Origin: Defluviicoccus sp.
Lineage (GTDB): Bacteria > Pseudomonadota > Alphaproteobacteria > MPNO01
NCBI GenBank assembly: GCA_028820505.1
Contig: JAPPIT010000172.1
Coordinates: 1 to 62,779 of the forward strand
DNA length: 62,779 nt
Reading direction: 5' to 3'
The translations under genes were made by a program, and so were the position numbers. This document shows positions 1 through 8,691 of this stretch, piece after piece. Position 1 is the first letter of the stretch; every line of letters starts with the position of its first letter. The notes under the pieces were generated by a model. It saw only the letters and a program-made list of their open reading frames with translations. It was not told where the DNA came from and made no database searches.

Positions 1-56
1 CCATGACGGTGAGGGGTCGGGGTAAAGGCGCTTCTATCCGAAACGGACAGGCTCTG
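1..56. repeat. Fragment of interspersed repeat family A
   Basis: The first 56 bases match the right-hand part of the repeat unit at 3931-4047 (end of the palindrome arm, then the GGGGTAAAGGCGCTTCT and GGACAG blocks). The rest of the unit lies outside the window. Confidence 0.7.
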
Positions 57-107
57 AACGCGCCTCGCGCCGCCGAACCCGCCGGCCGGGGACCACGGCG
101 AGCCGGA

Positions 108-1358
108 TCAGCGGCGCGCGGCCAGATATTCCGCGATATGGCCGGCCACGTGGCGCGCGTCGTCGCCCACGCCGTACAGCAGGCCGGATTTGCGGCTCGC
201 CATCCAGTTGAGACCCATGAAATAGAGCCCGGGCACGGACGTCGCGCCGCGGTCCGTCACCGGGTATCCCATCCCGTCGCATACGGAAAAATCGATCCAG
301 GAAAAGTCGTAAGAGAATCCGGTGGCCCATACGATGGCGGTGACGTTCTCGTCCAGGAGGTCGATCGAGGGACGATGCGGCACCGACCAGCCGTCTTCCG
401 GCGGCTCGCCGTCGAGCTCGTCGGCGGTCGGCAGGGGTGCATCGATGCCGTTCCTCGCGACGAAGGCATCCACATTCTCCCGGAAGGTGCGGGAAAACCC
501 GTCGGCGTTCTCGATATTGGCCCGAAGGTCGTCGGCAAACCGCATCTTCTCGCCATCGGCCGCCGTCAGCCTGCCGAGCGGTTCGACGCCGTCGCGGCGG
601 AGGAGGTGCAGGCCGATCGTACGCCCGCCGCGGGCGCCGCTGAGCTGGACCTCCGCCCCGAAACGTTTGGCGGGGGACTCCAGCATGTCGGGGGTCCGGT
701 CGAAGAAACCGAGCTCCGCGAGCCACGCCACGGAATCCCGCCCGCGGTAGCGGCGAGGGACCCGCCCCGCCCCGCCGACGCTCAGCAGCACCCGCCGGCC
801 CGACAGCCGCAGATCGTCGGCGATTTGACCGCCGGTCTGTCCCGAGCCGACGACCAGAACCGCGCCGGGCGCGAGATCCCCGGGGTTGCGGTAGGTCTCG
901 GCGTCGAGCTGGCGGATGCGAGACGAAACGGATGCGGCAAGCGCCGGCCGGCGCGGCGTCTGCATCGTGCCGGTCGCCACGACGATTGCCGCGGCCTCCA
1001 AGGGACCGTCCGTGGTGTCGAGGCGCAACCGCCCGTTCCCGCCCTGGCCGAGGCCGGTCGCCGCGATGCCGGTCCGGATCGGACAACCGAAGCGTCCCGC
1101 CCATTCCGACAGATAGGCGACGAAATCGTCCCGCCCCATGAACCCGTCCGGGTCGGGACCCCGGTACTCCGCTCCGGGCAGGCGGACGGTCCAGTTCGGC
1201 GTGACCAGGGTGAAGCTGTCCCACCGGCGTTTCGCCCAGCTGTCCCCCGGCACCCCCTTTTCCAGGACCGCGTGGTCGATTCCCCGGTCCGAAAGGCAAT
1301 AGCTGGTGGAAAGCCCAGCCTGGCCGGCGCCGATAACGATGACGTCGGGTCCGCGCAT
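108..1358 (-). CDS. FAD/NAD(P)-dependent monooxygenase-like flavoprotein
   Basis: 416 residues. The N-terminus has a dinucleotide-binding motif, VIGAGQAGLSTSYCL (about residues 8-22), followed by the PGDSWAKRRWDSF stretch typical of CzcO/YUCCA-type flavoproteins, and a second nucleotide-binding motif near VVGSGQTGGQIADDL. A C-terminal ATGFSYDFSWI segment matches the ATG-type motif of this superfamily. The family oxidises small organic substrates or acts as a Baeyer-Villiger or N-oxygenase enzyme; the substrate cannot be read from the sequence. It sits 40 bases downstream of the DUF924 fusion gene on the same strand, so cotranscription is likely. Confidence 0.8.
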   Translation of the reverse strand: MRGPDVIVIGAGQAGLSTSYCLSDRGIDHAVLEKGVPGDSWAKRRWDSFTLVTPNWTVRLPGAEYRGPDPDGFMGRDDFVAYLSEWAGRFGCPIRTGIAATGLGQGGNGRLRLDTTDGPLEAAAIVVATGTMQTPRRPALAASVSSRIRQLDAETYRNPGDLAPGAVLVVGSGQTGGQIADDLRLSGRRVLLSVGGAGRVPRRYRGRDSVAWLAELGFFDRTPDMLESPAKRFGAEVQLSGARGGRTIGLHLLRRDGVEPLGRLTAADGEKMRFADDLRANIENADGFSRTFRENVDAFVARNGIDAPLPTADELDGEPPEDGWSVPHRPSIDLLDENVTAIVWATGFSYDFSWIDFSVCDGMGYPVTDRGATSVPGLYFMGLNWMASRKSGLLYGVGDDARHVAGHIAEYLAARR

Positions 1359-1398
1359 GGCCTCGTGTCCCCTCAGCGGCGAATTCGCCGGTTTGCGC

Positions 1399-2997
1399 TC
1401 AGCTGCCGATGCGCTTTGTCAAACTCAGATAATTTCGACCGTTTTCGTGCCGGTATTTCAGCTCGTCGACATAGGTGCGAACCAGGTGGAGGCCGAGACC
1501 GTCCACCACGGATTCCTCCTGAATCGTGTCCGGCCCCGGCTGGAACATGAACGATCCGGGTTCCAGCTCGCGGCCGTCATCGACCGTCCGGATTTCGAGA
1601 CACCGGTCTTCGTCGTTCATCCCGAGCCGGATTTCGATCCGGTGCGTGCCGGCATCGTCATAGCCGTGCTCCACGATGTAGACGAGTATCTCCTCGATGC
1701 AGAGCTGGACCTGGAACCGGTCCTGTTGCGGGAACCGGTGCCGGTCGGCGAATTCGTCCACCGCCGCCGCAACCAGTTCCAGCTCGCGGCTGTCGTTGCG
1801 GACGGTCAGGCCGAGGCTCAACTCGGAGGCCGGTTCGCGCCTGTCGTCGCCGTGTCGTCCGCTTCCGTCGGCAATTTCGCCCGCCGTCGACCCGGATCGC
1901 CGGCCGCCCCGGACGAGCGCGTTCAACGCCGCGACATCGATCGCCGGTTCCAGCGAGTGCTTCGCGCTTCTCGGCGGCCAGGTCAGGTCTCCGCCCTTCA
2001 GAATGAGACTCTTGACCGAGTTCGTCAGCTCGATCGCCAGCGGCATACGCCGCAGAATGTCGAACGTCCCGGCATGCTCCGGCAGCGTCAGGTGCCGGTA
2101 GAGGACGGACCAGGGCACGACGTCGTCGCCAACGAGATCGAAGACGTCCATCGGCGCCGCCGGGTCGTCCGGCGAAACGCCCGCGGCGCGAAGCAGGGCG
2201 GCCAGAGCGTCGCGGGTTATGCGGCTTTCGTCGAGCCCGTTCTCCGTCCTGTACAGGGCGCCCAAGAGAGCGAAGTAATCCGGGTCGGGCGGCTGGGTGA
2301 AGCTCCAGAGCGGGCGCATCGCGTCTGTGAGGTAGCGCGGTTCGCCGCCGCGGTGCGGGCGCTGCAAGGCAGCGTTCCGGTGGGGGAAGCGGTCGAACAG
2401 AAGCAACGCCTCCGAGTGCTCGATCGCTCCCTTGACGATCGACCAGCTCACGAATTGGTTGATTCTCCGCCGATGAGGCGGGACATCGGCGATCAGATCG
2501 ACGCTCCAGCGGGACATTTTCTCGATGGCGAGCTCCTGGAGTTTCAGATCTTCCGCATGGGCGAGCGGAACGTAGATCCAGAAGCGCTCGATGGCGTTGT
2601 ACTCCGCGAAGTCCCGACCGGACTCGCAGGCTTTCCGGGACAGCGGGGCGGTGAGGCGGTCGTTCGTATAGGCCAGCGCCGTGCCGCGATAAACGCTGCG
2701 GGGAAACTGGTCGAGGACGATCAGCTTCGCCAGAAAACCCTTCGGCGTGTCCCAGACCGGATCGCGGAAGAAGCGATCCAGCCCTTCGCGGTGCATCTGC
2801 TCGCACCAGTCGCGCTGGAACTGGAGCACATTGGGATTCTCGGCGCCTCTGGCGAACGGCCCCATCCGCCATCGCAGCATCCCCTGCTGCCAGTTCTCGC
2901 GGGACGCATCTTCCGCCGTTCGCAGGCGACCCAGCCAGAAATCCAGCACGGAATCGGGGGACCGCTTCGCAATCCCATCGTTCTCGCCGTTTTGCAT
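1399..2997 (-). CDS. DUF924 domain fused to an anti-sigma-type histidine kinase-like ATPase domain
   Basis: 532 residues. Residues about 15-230 match DUF924: FWLGRL near the start, LIVLDQFPRSVYRGTA at 92-107, VPLAHAED at 143-150 and FDRFPHRN at 201-208. Residues about 395-530 look like a serine-kinase anti-sigma (RsbW/HATPase_c_2) domain: IEEILVYIVEHGY at 434-446, VDDGRELEP at 472-480 and DGLGLHLVRTYVDEL at 499-513. The Asn expected in the N-box (EExxxN) is Tyr440, so ATP binding may be altered or lost. The 230-390 linker is unassigned. I know of no function for the combination; the C-terminal domain suggests protein-protein regulation. No frameshift is needed, as the frame is open throughout. 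Confidence 0.75.
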   Translation of the reverse strand: MQNGENDGIAKRSPDSVLDFWLGRLRTAEDASRENWQQGMLRWRMGPFARGAENPNVLQFQRDWCEQMHREGLDRFFRDPVWDTPKGFLAKLIVLDQFPRSVYRGTALAYTNDRLTAPLSRKACESGRDFAEYNAIERFWIYVPLAHAEDLKLQELAIEKMSRWSVDLIADVPPHRRRINQFVSWSIVKGAIEHSEALLLFDRFPHRNAALQRPHRGGEPRYLTDAMRPLWSFTQPPDPDYFALLGALYRTENGLDESRITRDALAALLRAAGVSPDDPAAPMDVFDLVGDDVVPWSVLYRHLTLPEHAGTFDILRRMPLAIELTNSVKSLILKGGDLTWPPRSAKHSLEPAIDVAALNALVRGGRRSGSTAGEIADGSGRHGDDRREPASELSLGLTVRNDSRELELVAAAVDEFADRHRFPQQDRFQVQLCIEEILVYIVEHGYDDAGTHRIEIRLGMNDEDRCLEIRTVDDGRELEPGSFMFQPGPDTIQEESVVDGLGLHLVRTYVDELKYRHENGRNYLSLTKRIGS

Positions 2998-3003
2998 GGA
3001 GGA

Positions 3004-3357
3004 TTACGGGCCCGTTGCGACCGGCCTGCGCATCTGGAAATCCATCCGAGGGCCGCCATCGACCGGTTCGGCGTACGCGCCGATGGTGGCTCCGTCGATC
3101 CATTGCCCCCGGATGCGGACGTCGACCGGGCTCTGATCCGCCGTATGCCCGCCGGACGATCTCGAGGTCGGCTTTCCGTAATGGGTCAGGGTCAGCGAGC
3201 CGTCGATGCCCGATCGGTCCGCCTCATACGTGCCGCGGTAATACCAGGCGGTCTCGCCCCCCTCGATGTTTCCGTCTTGCAGCCACATGAAGCCGCGGCC
3301 ACTGCCGGGCGCACCCTCGAACCAGATGAGCCAAAGCCCCTCGACCGTCCTTTCCAC
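3004..3357 (-). CDS. GrlR-like small protein, paralogue 1 (GTG start)
   Basis: 117 residues. It has the pattern seen in GrlR-type regulatory domains: a GLWLIWFEG strand, G-rich GSGRGFMWLQDG, GGETAWYYRGTY and a downstream LTLTHYGKP strand, which suggests a small beta-barrel. The GTG at 3357 is chosen because it aligns with the ATG of the neighbouring paralogue and is preceded by GAGAGGGGAC. An upstream ATG in the same frame would add 57 Arg-rich residues absent from the paralogue. The two copies lie head to tail 62 bases apart. Whether they bind lipid, nucleic acid or a protein partner is unknown. Confidence 0.65.
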   Translation of the reverse strand: MERTVEGLWLIWFEGAPGSGRGFMWLQDGNIEGGETAWYYRGTYEADRSGIDGSLTLTHYGKPTSRSSGGHTADQSPVDVRIRGQWIDGATIGAYAEPVDGGPRMDFQMRRPVATGP

Positions 3358-3419
3358 GCTTTCGTCCCCTCTCGATTGCGGTCGCGAACGAAACGACCCC
3401 TTGCGTCCGCTTGGACCGC

Positions 3420-3782
3420 TTAGAGGATCACCCGGCCCGTAGAGACCTGCCTGCGCATCTCGAATTCCATCCGGGGGCCGCCGTCGACCGGCTCGACGTG
3501 CGCGCCGATGGTGTTGTCGTCGATCCACCTCCCGGCGATCGCGAGATCGACCGGGCTCTGAGCGCGTGAATGCCCGCCCACCGATTTCGAGCTCGGCTTT
3601 CCGTAATGGGTCAGGGTCATCGAGCCGTCGATGCCCGATTCATCGGTGTCGTACGTGCCGCTGTAGTACCACGCGGACTCGCCTCCGAGGATTTTTCCCT
3701 CATGCAGCACGATGACGCCGCGGCCGTCTCCGGGCGCGCCGTCGTACCAGATGAGCCACAGCCCTTCGGTCCGCTTTTCCAT
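3420..3782 (-). CDS. GrlR-like small protein, paralogue 2
   Basis: 120 residues, starting MEKRTEGLWLIWYDGAPG. It aligns end to end with the gene just downstream (shared GLWLIW, GGE/AWYY, LTHYGKP, QSPVD and EPVDGGPRM blocks), so the pair arose by tandem duplication. The GrlR-family resemblance rests on the G-rich beta pattern only. No signal peptide or membrane segment is visible, so the product should be cytoplasmic. It is the first gene of a short minus-strand run that continues into the second copy and the DUF924 fusion gene. Confidence 0.65.
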   Translation of the reverse strand: MEKRTEGLWLIWYDGAPGDGRGVIVLHEGKILGGESAWYYSGTYDTDESGIDGSMTLTHYGKPSSKSVGGHSRAQSPVDLAIAGRWIDDNTIGAHVEPVDGGPRMEFEMRRQVSTGRVIL

Positions 3783-3930
3783 TCCGTCGTCTCCTGTCGG
3801 TCCGGGCTGCGCCGAACCGTGGCTTTCGACGAGCCGGACACCGGAATCTAAGACGCGACCGAGGGCTGTACGTCCCCAATATTGGGGAGTAACGGGAAGA
3901 AATTGCGCGAATACGGGCCGGTTCTGGAGC

Positions 3931-4047
3931 GGATCCGTTTCGGTTGGAACCGCTTCATCCGTTCTCTTCCGTCATAGTCGGCGAAGGCCGACCATGACGG
4001 TGAGGGGTCGGGGTAAAGGCGCTTCTGTCTGGAACGGACAGACTCTA
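3931..4047. repeat. Interspersed repeat family A, full unit with palindromic core
   Basis: Core arms 3969-3982 and 3987-4000 are inverted with one mismatch around a GAAG loop. Flanking blocks (GGTTGGAACCGCTTC on the left, GGGGTAAAGGCGCTTCT and GGAACGGACAG on the right) recur inverted at 12025-12143 and 37811-37984. It ends at the stop codon of the MFS gene and could act as its transcription terminator. Confidence 0.85.
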
Positions 4048-5241
4048 GCGCCGCCCGCGGGAAACGAACGCGCGGACGCAAATCAGGGCCGCGAGCCCCG
4101 CGATCGACGCCCCCGCCATCCCGATCGCCAGCGGCATCTGCGTTCCGTCGTCGAGCCCGCCCACGATGGCGCCGGCGAGCGCGCCGCAGCCGAGCTGGGT
4201 GACGCCGAGGAGCGACGAGGCCGCGCCGGCGACCCGGGGAAACGGCGACAACGCGCCGGCCGTCGCCGGCGGCAGGATCAGCGCGAACGAGAACATGTAG
4301 ACGAAGACCGGCACGACGAGGGCCCACGGGTCGGCGACGCCGCCGAAGGCGAGGCCGGCGAGGACGAGGCCGGATGCGAGCCCGCCGAGCGTCCCGCACG
4401 CCAGCAGGCGGTCGATGCCGAGCCGGATGACGAGGCGGCTGCCGACCGGATAGCCGATCAGGTTGCCCACCATCACGAGCGCGAAGAACCAGCCGAACGC
4501 CTGCGGCGTCTCGCCCAAATGCACGATGAAGGCGGCCGGAGACCCGGCGAGGAACGCGAACAGGGCGAAGAACGCCGCCGCGCCGCAGCCGACATAGGCC
4601 CAGAACAGGCGGTTTCCGGCGACCTCGGAGAACGCCGCGAACAGCTTCGCCGGCGCCAGCGCGTCCCGGTCGGGCGTCTCGTTGGTCTCCGGCAGCCAGC
4701 GCGCATGGATCAGGAGCGCCGCGGCGGAATAGGCCAGCATCACCGCGAAGACAGAGCGCCAGCCGACCGACTCCGTCAGCCACGCGCCGATCACCGGCGT
4801 CACGATCGGCATGATCCCCAGCACCAGGAAGACATGCGAGAGCACGCGCGAAGCGGCTTCGCGGTCCAGCCGGTCGCGCACGATGGCGCGCGAGACCACC
4901 TGGGTCGCCGCCGCCGCGAGGCCCTGCACCAGCCGCGCGGCCACCAGCATCTCGATGCCCGGCGAGATCGCGAGCGCGGCCGAGGCGCAGACATAGAGGC
5001 ACAGCGCGAACAGGAGCACCGGACGGCGGCCGAACCGGTCCGACAGGGGCCCGTAGATCAGCTGGCCCGCCGCCATGCCGAAGACGAACAGGCTGAGGCT
5101 GAGCTGGATCGAGGCGAGATCCGTGCCGAGGTCCGACGCCATCTCCTGCGCCGCCGGCAGGGCGATGTCTATCGACAGCGGATCGAGCCCGACGACCGTC
5201 CCGAGGAGAAGGGCGAAGAAAATCCTCTCCCGCGCGGTCAT
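4045..5241 (-). CDS. Bcr/CflA-type MFS drug exporter
   Basis: 398 residues with about 12 hydrophobic segments. The N-terminal half carries LSIDIALPAAQEMA and the loop 2-3 motif GPLSDRFGRRPVLL typical of the DHA1 family, followed by LVQGLAAAATQVVSRAIVRD, the Bcr/CflA hallmark. Such proteins export drugs or small metabolites from the cytoplasm by proton antiport; the substrate here is unknown. The ATG at 5241 overlaps the TGA of recQ (ATGA), so the two are translationally coupled. The stop codon lies inside a family A repeat. Confidence 0.88.
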   Translation of the reverse strand: MTARERIFFALLLGTVVGLDPLSIDIALPAAQEMASDLGTDLASIQLSLSLFVFGMAAGQLIYGPLSDRFGRRPVLLFALCLYVCASAALAISPGIEMLVAARLVQGLAAAATQVVSRAIVRDRLDREAASRVLSHVFLVLGIMPIVTPVIGAWLTESVGWRSVFAVMLAYSAAALLIHARWLPETNETPDRDALAPAKLFAAFSEVAGNRLFWAYVGCGAAAFFALFAFLAGSPAAFIVHLGETPQAFGWFFALVMVGNLIGYPVGSRLVIRLGIDRLLACGTLGGLASGLVLAGLAFGGVADPWALVVPVFVYMFSFALILPPATAGALSPFPRVAGAASSLLGVTQLGCGALAGAIVGGLDDGTQMPLAIGMAGASIAGLAALICVRAFVSRGRR

Positions 5242-7025
5242 GCGGCGACGCCGATCTCGGCCAGGAAGATGTCGGCGAACTCCCTGAGCTTCGCGTCGCC
5301 GACGCCGTGGATCCCGGCGAACGCAACGCGGTCCTGCGGCCGTTTCCGCGCCATCTCGGTCAGCGAGCGGTCGGAGAAAACCGTATAGGCCGGGAGGCCG
5401 CGCTCCCTCGCGAGCCGCAGGCGAAGCTCCTTGAGGCGTTCGAAGAGGGCGGCATCGCCATCCGTCAAAGGGCTCGAGTCGAGCTCGGGCCTCGACTTCG
5501 CCGCCTCTCGCCTCCCGGCCTCCGCGCGGCGCCGGAACCCGCCCTCGCCCCGCAGCAGCGCCCGGCCGCTCTCGGTGGTCTGCAGCCCGCCATAGCCCGC
5601 GATGTCGAGATGGAGGTGGCCGGCGGCGGTAAGCTGGCGGACGATGCTGCGCCAGACCGTCTTGGCGTGGTGGGCGCCGCCGCCGAAAGCCTCCCGCCTG
5701 TCGTGGCCGAATTTCAGGACCTTTTCGGTGAGCGTGCCGGCGAGCACGTCGATGATGTGCGCCGCGCCGAAGCGCTGGCCGGTCTGCACCACGGCGGACA
5801 GCACGAGCCTGGCGTCGCCGGTCGCCTCGACCAGCTCGACCGGGTCGAGGCAGGTATCGCAATTGCCGCAGGGCTCGATCCGCTCGCCGAAATAGGCGAG
5901 CAACGTCACGCGCCGGCAGCCCGGCGCCTCGCAATAGCCGACCAGCGCGTCGAGCCGCTTGTGCGCGCGCCGCCGGTGGTCGTCGCCGCTGTCCTCGCCG
6001 TCGATGAACATCCGGCGCATGCGGATGTCGTCCAGCCCGTAGAGCATGCAGGCATCTCCGGGCTCCCCGTCGCGCGCCGCGCGGCCGATCTCCTGGTAAT
6101 AGGCCTCGATCCCGGACGGGATGTCGGTGTGGAAGACGTAGCGGACGTCCGGCTTGTCGATCCCCATGCCGAAGGCGATGGTGGCGACGATGACCACCCC
6201 CGGCTCGGCGATGAAAATCCCCTGGTTGGCGGTCCGCTCCTCCGCGGTCATGCCCGCGTGGTAGGGCAGCGCGCGGATCCCTTCGCCCACCAGCATCGCC
6301 GCGGTTTCCTCGACCTTGCGGCGCGACAGGCAATAGACGATGCCGCTCTGGCCGCCGCGCGCCTTGACGAAGGAGAGAAGCTGGCGCCTCGGCGATTTTC
6401 GGGGCTCCACGGCGAGGCGGATATTGGGCCGGTCGAAGCCGGCGACGAACTGGGCGGCGTCCGGCGCCAGCAGCCTGGCCGCGATGTCCTCGCGCGTCAC
6501 CGCGTCCGCCGTCGCCGTCAGCGCCAGGATCGGCACGTCCGGGAACCGGGGGCGGAGGGCCGACAGCGCCGCGTATTCGGGCCGGAAGGCGGGGCCCCAC
6601 TGGGAAACGCAATGCGCCTCGTCCACCGCGATCAGCGAAAGCGGCAGCCGCGAGAGCGCCGCGAGCATCCGTTCGGTCATCAGCCGTTCCGGGGCGAGAT
6701 AGAGCAGCCGTATCTCGCCCGCCGCGACGCGGCGCCAGATCGCGACGTTTTCCTCCCGCCGGTTCAGCGAGTGGATGGCATCCGCCGCGACGCCGGCAAG
6801 CCGGAGCGCCGCCACCTGATCCTGCATGAGGGCGACCAGCGGCGAGACCACGACGGTCAGCCCGCCGCGGACCAGGGCCGGAACCTGGAAGCAGAGCGAT
6901 TTGCCGCCGCCGGTCGGCATCACGGCCAGCGCGTCGCGTCCGGCAAGCACGGCGTCGATCACCGGCTCCTGGCCGGGCCGGAAGGACTCGAAGCCGAAGA
7001 CGTCCTTGAGAACCCGATACTTCAC
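5238..7025 (-). CDS. recQ: ATP-dependent DNA helicase RecQ
   Basis: 595 residues, close to the usual 600. Walker A TGGGKS at residues 38-43 and the DEAH box at 135-138 form the helicase core, which unwinds DNA 3'-5' during recombination and repair. A zinc-binding region follows (YCEAPGCRR and CGNCDTC), then a winged-helix RQC region and a C-terminal HRDC domain (around ERLKELRLRLARERGLPAYTVFSD). The GTG at 7025 is chosen because the protein then starts at the conserved YRVLKDVFGFESFRPGQ; further upstream the frame is Arg-rich low-complexity sequence. It is coupled by ATGA to the downstream MFS gene. Confidence 0.95.
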   Translation of the reverse strand: MKYRVLKDVFGFESFRPGQEPVIDAVLAGRDALAVMPTGGGKSLCFQVPALVRGGLTVVVSPLVALMQDQVAALRLAGVAADAIHSLNRREENVAIWRRVAAGEIRLLYLAPERLMTERMLAALSRLPLSLIAVDEAHCVSQWGPAFRPEYAALSALRPRFPDVPILALTATADAVTREDIAARLLAPDAAQFVAGFDRPNIRLAVEPRKSPRRQLLSFVKARGGQSGIVYCLSRRKVEETAAMLVGEGIRALPYHAGMTAEERTANQGIFIAEPGVVIVATIAFGMGIDKPDVRYVFHTDIPSGIEAYYQEIGRAARDGEPGDACMLYGLDDIRMRRMFIDGEDSGDDHRRRAHKRLDALVGYCEAPGCRRVTLLAYFGERIEPCGNCDTCLDPVELVEATGDARLVLSAVVQTGQRFGAAHIIDVLAGTLTEKVLKFGHDRREAFGGGAHHAKTVWRSIVRQLTAAGHLHLDIAGYGGLQTTESGRALLRGEGGFRRRAEAGRREAAKSRPELDSSPLTDGDAALFERLKELRLRLARERGLPAYTVFSDRSLTEMARKRPQDRVAFAGIHGVGDAKLREFADIFLAEIGVAA

Positions 7026-7165
7026 CGCCCGACCCCGTGCCTTCGCGCCGCGACCTTGCCGCTTCGCGGACCCCCGGTCCAGCCCTCCGCGATTGTTTCC
7101 CTCGCAATCGTCGCGGGCGTGGTAGAGTCGACGGGCTGGCACGCGACCCGAGCGAGGACCGGACG

Positions 7166-7510
7166 ATGGCCGGCGACGGAGGGGTCGACACCGAGGCGAT
7201 GCGGACGCTGCTCGTCGAGGAGCGCGAGGCTCTCCTGCACGCCAGTGCTGCCACGGCGGAAGACCGCGCTCCGGTCGAGCTCGATCAGCAGGCGGTGGGC
7301 CGGCTTTCGCGGATGGACGCGATACAGGTGCGGGCGATGGCCGAGGCCTCCGAGACGAGGCGCCGCGCGCGCGTGGCGCGCATCGAGGCCGCCCTGAAAC
7401 GGATCGACGACGGAAGCTACGGCGAATGCCTCGAATGCGGCGAGCCGATCCCCCCGCGCCGCCTCGAAATCGACCCCGCCGTCGCCCTCTGCGTCTCCTG
7501 CGCCGGGTGA
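7166..7510 (+). CDS. DksA/TraR-type zinc finger protein
   Basis: 114 residues. A helical N-terminal part is followed by a C-terminal C4 zinc finger, YGECLECGEPIPPRRLEIDP and CVSCAG, the signature of the DksA/TraR/YbiI group. The two short acidic-tip residues needed by true DksA are not clearly present, so this is likely an accessory family member rather than the main stringent-response cofactor. The ATG at 7166 follows an AGGA-type ribosome site. It is divergent from recQ across 140 bases. Confidence 0.85.
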   Translation: MAGDGGVDTEAMRTLLVEEREALLHASAATAEDRAPVELDQQAVGRLSRMDAIQVRAMAEASETRRRARVARIEAALKRIDDGSYGECLECGEPIPPRRLEIDPAVALCVSCAG

Positions 7511-7597
7511 GGCCGGGCACAAGACGCCATCCCTTGCACGTTATTGGAGCGCGCCGGTTTCGTACCCGGTCCCTGTCCTCCGTCCGCGCGGGGCCGT

Positions 7598-7707
7598 CCC
7601 TCGATACGACGCTGGCCCTCGATACGACGCTGGCGCGCCTACTCCGGATGAGGGTGATTTTGCAGACTCCCTCACCCTGAGTAGCCGCGAGGCGGCGTAT
7701 CGAAGGG
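7598..7707. repeat. Inverted repeat family D with an 18-bp tandem duplication
   Basis: Arms 7616-7654 and 7669-7707 (39 bp each) are imperfect inverted copies, both ending in CCCTC-type and GAAGGG-type termini. The first 18 bases of the left arm are duplicated in tandem (7598-7615 and 7616-7633). The segment could fold into a long hairpin between the zinc finger gene and the mgs operon. Confidence 0.7.
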
Positions 7708-7770
7708 CGGGCGAGGTCCTCGACCGGTTCCATTTGGAGCGGACAGGCTCTAGGTTGCGGGTTGCCATGT

Positions 7771-7777
7771 GAGGAGG
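7771..7777 (+). promoter_or_regulatory. Ribosome binding site fixing the mgsA start
   Basis: GAGGAGG ends five bases before the ATG at 7783. An in-frame ATG at 7762 would place seven residues before the catalytic cysteine, which must follow the initiator Met, so 7783 is the start. Confidence 0.75.
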
Positions 7778-7782
7778 CGCCG

Positions 7783-8691
7783 ATGTGCGGCATCGTCGGA
7801 TTGTTTCTGAAGAACCCGGCGCTCCGGGACCGGCTCGGCGCCCGGTTCGCGACGATGCTGGCCGGCATGGCCGACCGCGGCCCCGACAGCGCCGGCCTCG
7901 CCGTCTTCCACGATCCCGTGCCGGAGTCCGGCTGCAAGCTCACTTTGTTCGCGCCGGATCCGGACCACGGCTGGGACGCGCTGGGGAGCGCGCTCGCCGC
8001 CGCGCTCGGCGCCGCGCCCCTGATCGACGTGCGGTCGAACCACGCCGTCCTGCGTATGGACGGTACCGCTCACCGGATCGTCGACTGGCTTGCCGCCAAC
8101 CGGCCCGATATCCGGGTCATGGGCTACGGCCGGTCGATCGAGGTGTTCAAGGACAAGGGCCTGCCGGAAGAGATCACCGCGCGCTTCGGCGTCGAGGAGA
8201 TGGGCGGGACGCACGCCATCGGCCACACCCGGATGGCGACCGAGAGCGCGGTGACGACGGAGCACTCGCACCCCTTCATCGCGGCGGACGACGTGTGCCT
8301 GGTGCATAACGGCTCGCTCAGCAACCACAACCGGCTCCGCCTCAGGCTCCGGCGGCGCGGGCTCCGCTTCGAGTCGGACAACGACACGGAGGTCGCGGCG
8401 CGCTACTTCGCCCACCGGCTGAACGAGGGGGCGTCGCTGGAGGAGGCGATGGAGGCCGGTCTCGACGATCTCGACGGGTTCTACACCTTCGCGGTCGGAA
8501 CGGCGGACGGGTTCGCGGTGCTGCGCGACGCCTTCGCCTGCAAGCCCGCCGTCCTCGCCGAGACCGACGACTGGGTCGCGATGGCGTCCGAGTTCCGCTC
8601 GCTCGCGGACCTCCCCGGGGTCGACGAGGCGACGATCTGGGAACCCGAGCCCTCGATCGTCTACACGTGGTCGCACGCGGGGGCTTCATGA
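7783..8691 (+). CDS. mgsA: N-methylglutamate synthase subunit A (glutamine amidotransferase class II)
   Basis: 302 residues starting MCGIVGLF, so Cys2 is the N-terminal nucleophile after Met removal. RGPDSAG, GHTRMATES and VHNGSLSNHN are class II amidotransferase motifs. In the N-methylglutamate synthase complex this subunit resembles the glutaminase domain of glutamate synthase; the complex transfers a methylamine-derived amino group to make N-methylglutamate. It opens a cassette in which mgsB, mgsC, gmaS and four dehydrogenase subunit genes follow on the same strand, which favours this role over GlxB or a glutamate synthase fragment. ATGA overlap with mgsB. Confidence 0.88.
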   Translation: MCGIVGLFLKNPALRDRLGARFATMLAGMADRGPDSAGLAVFHDPVPESGCKLTLFAPDPDHGWDALGSALAAALGAAPLIDVRSNHAVLRMDGTAHRIVDWLAANRPDIRVMGYGRSIEVFKDKGLPEEITARFGVEEMGGTHAIGHTRMATESAVTTEHSHPFIAADDVCLVHNGSLSNHNRLRLRLRRRGLRFESDNDTEVAARYFAHRLNEGASLEEAMEAGLDDLDGFYTFAVGTADGFAVLRDAFACKPAVLAETDDWVAMASEFRSLADLPGVDEATIWEPEPSIVYTWSHAGAS

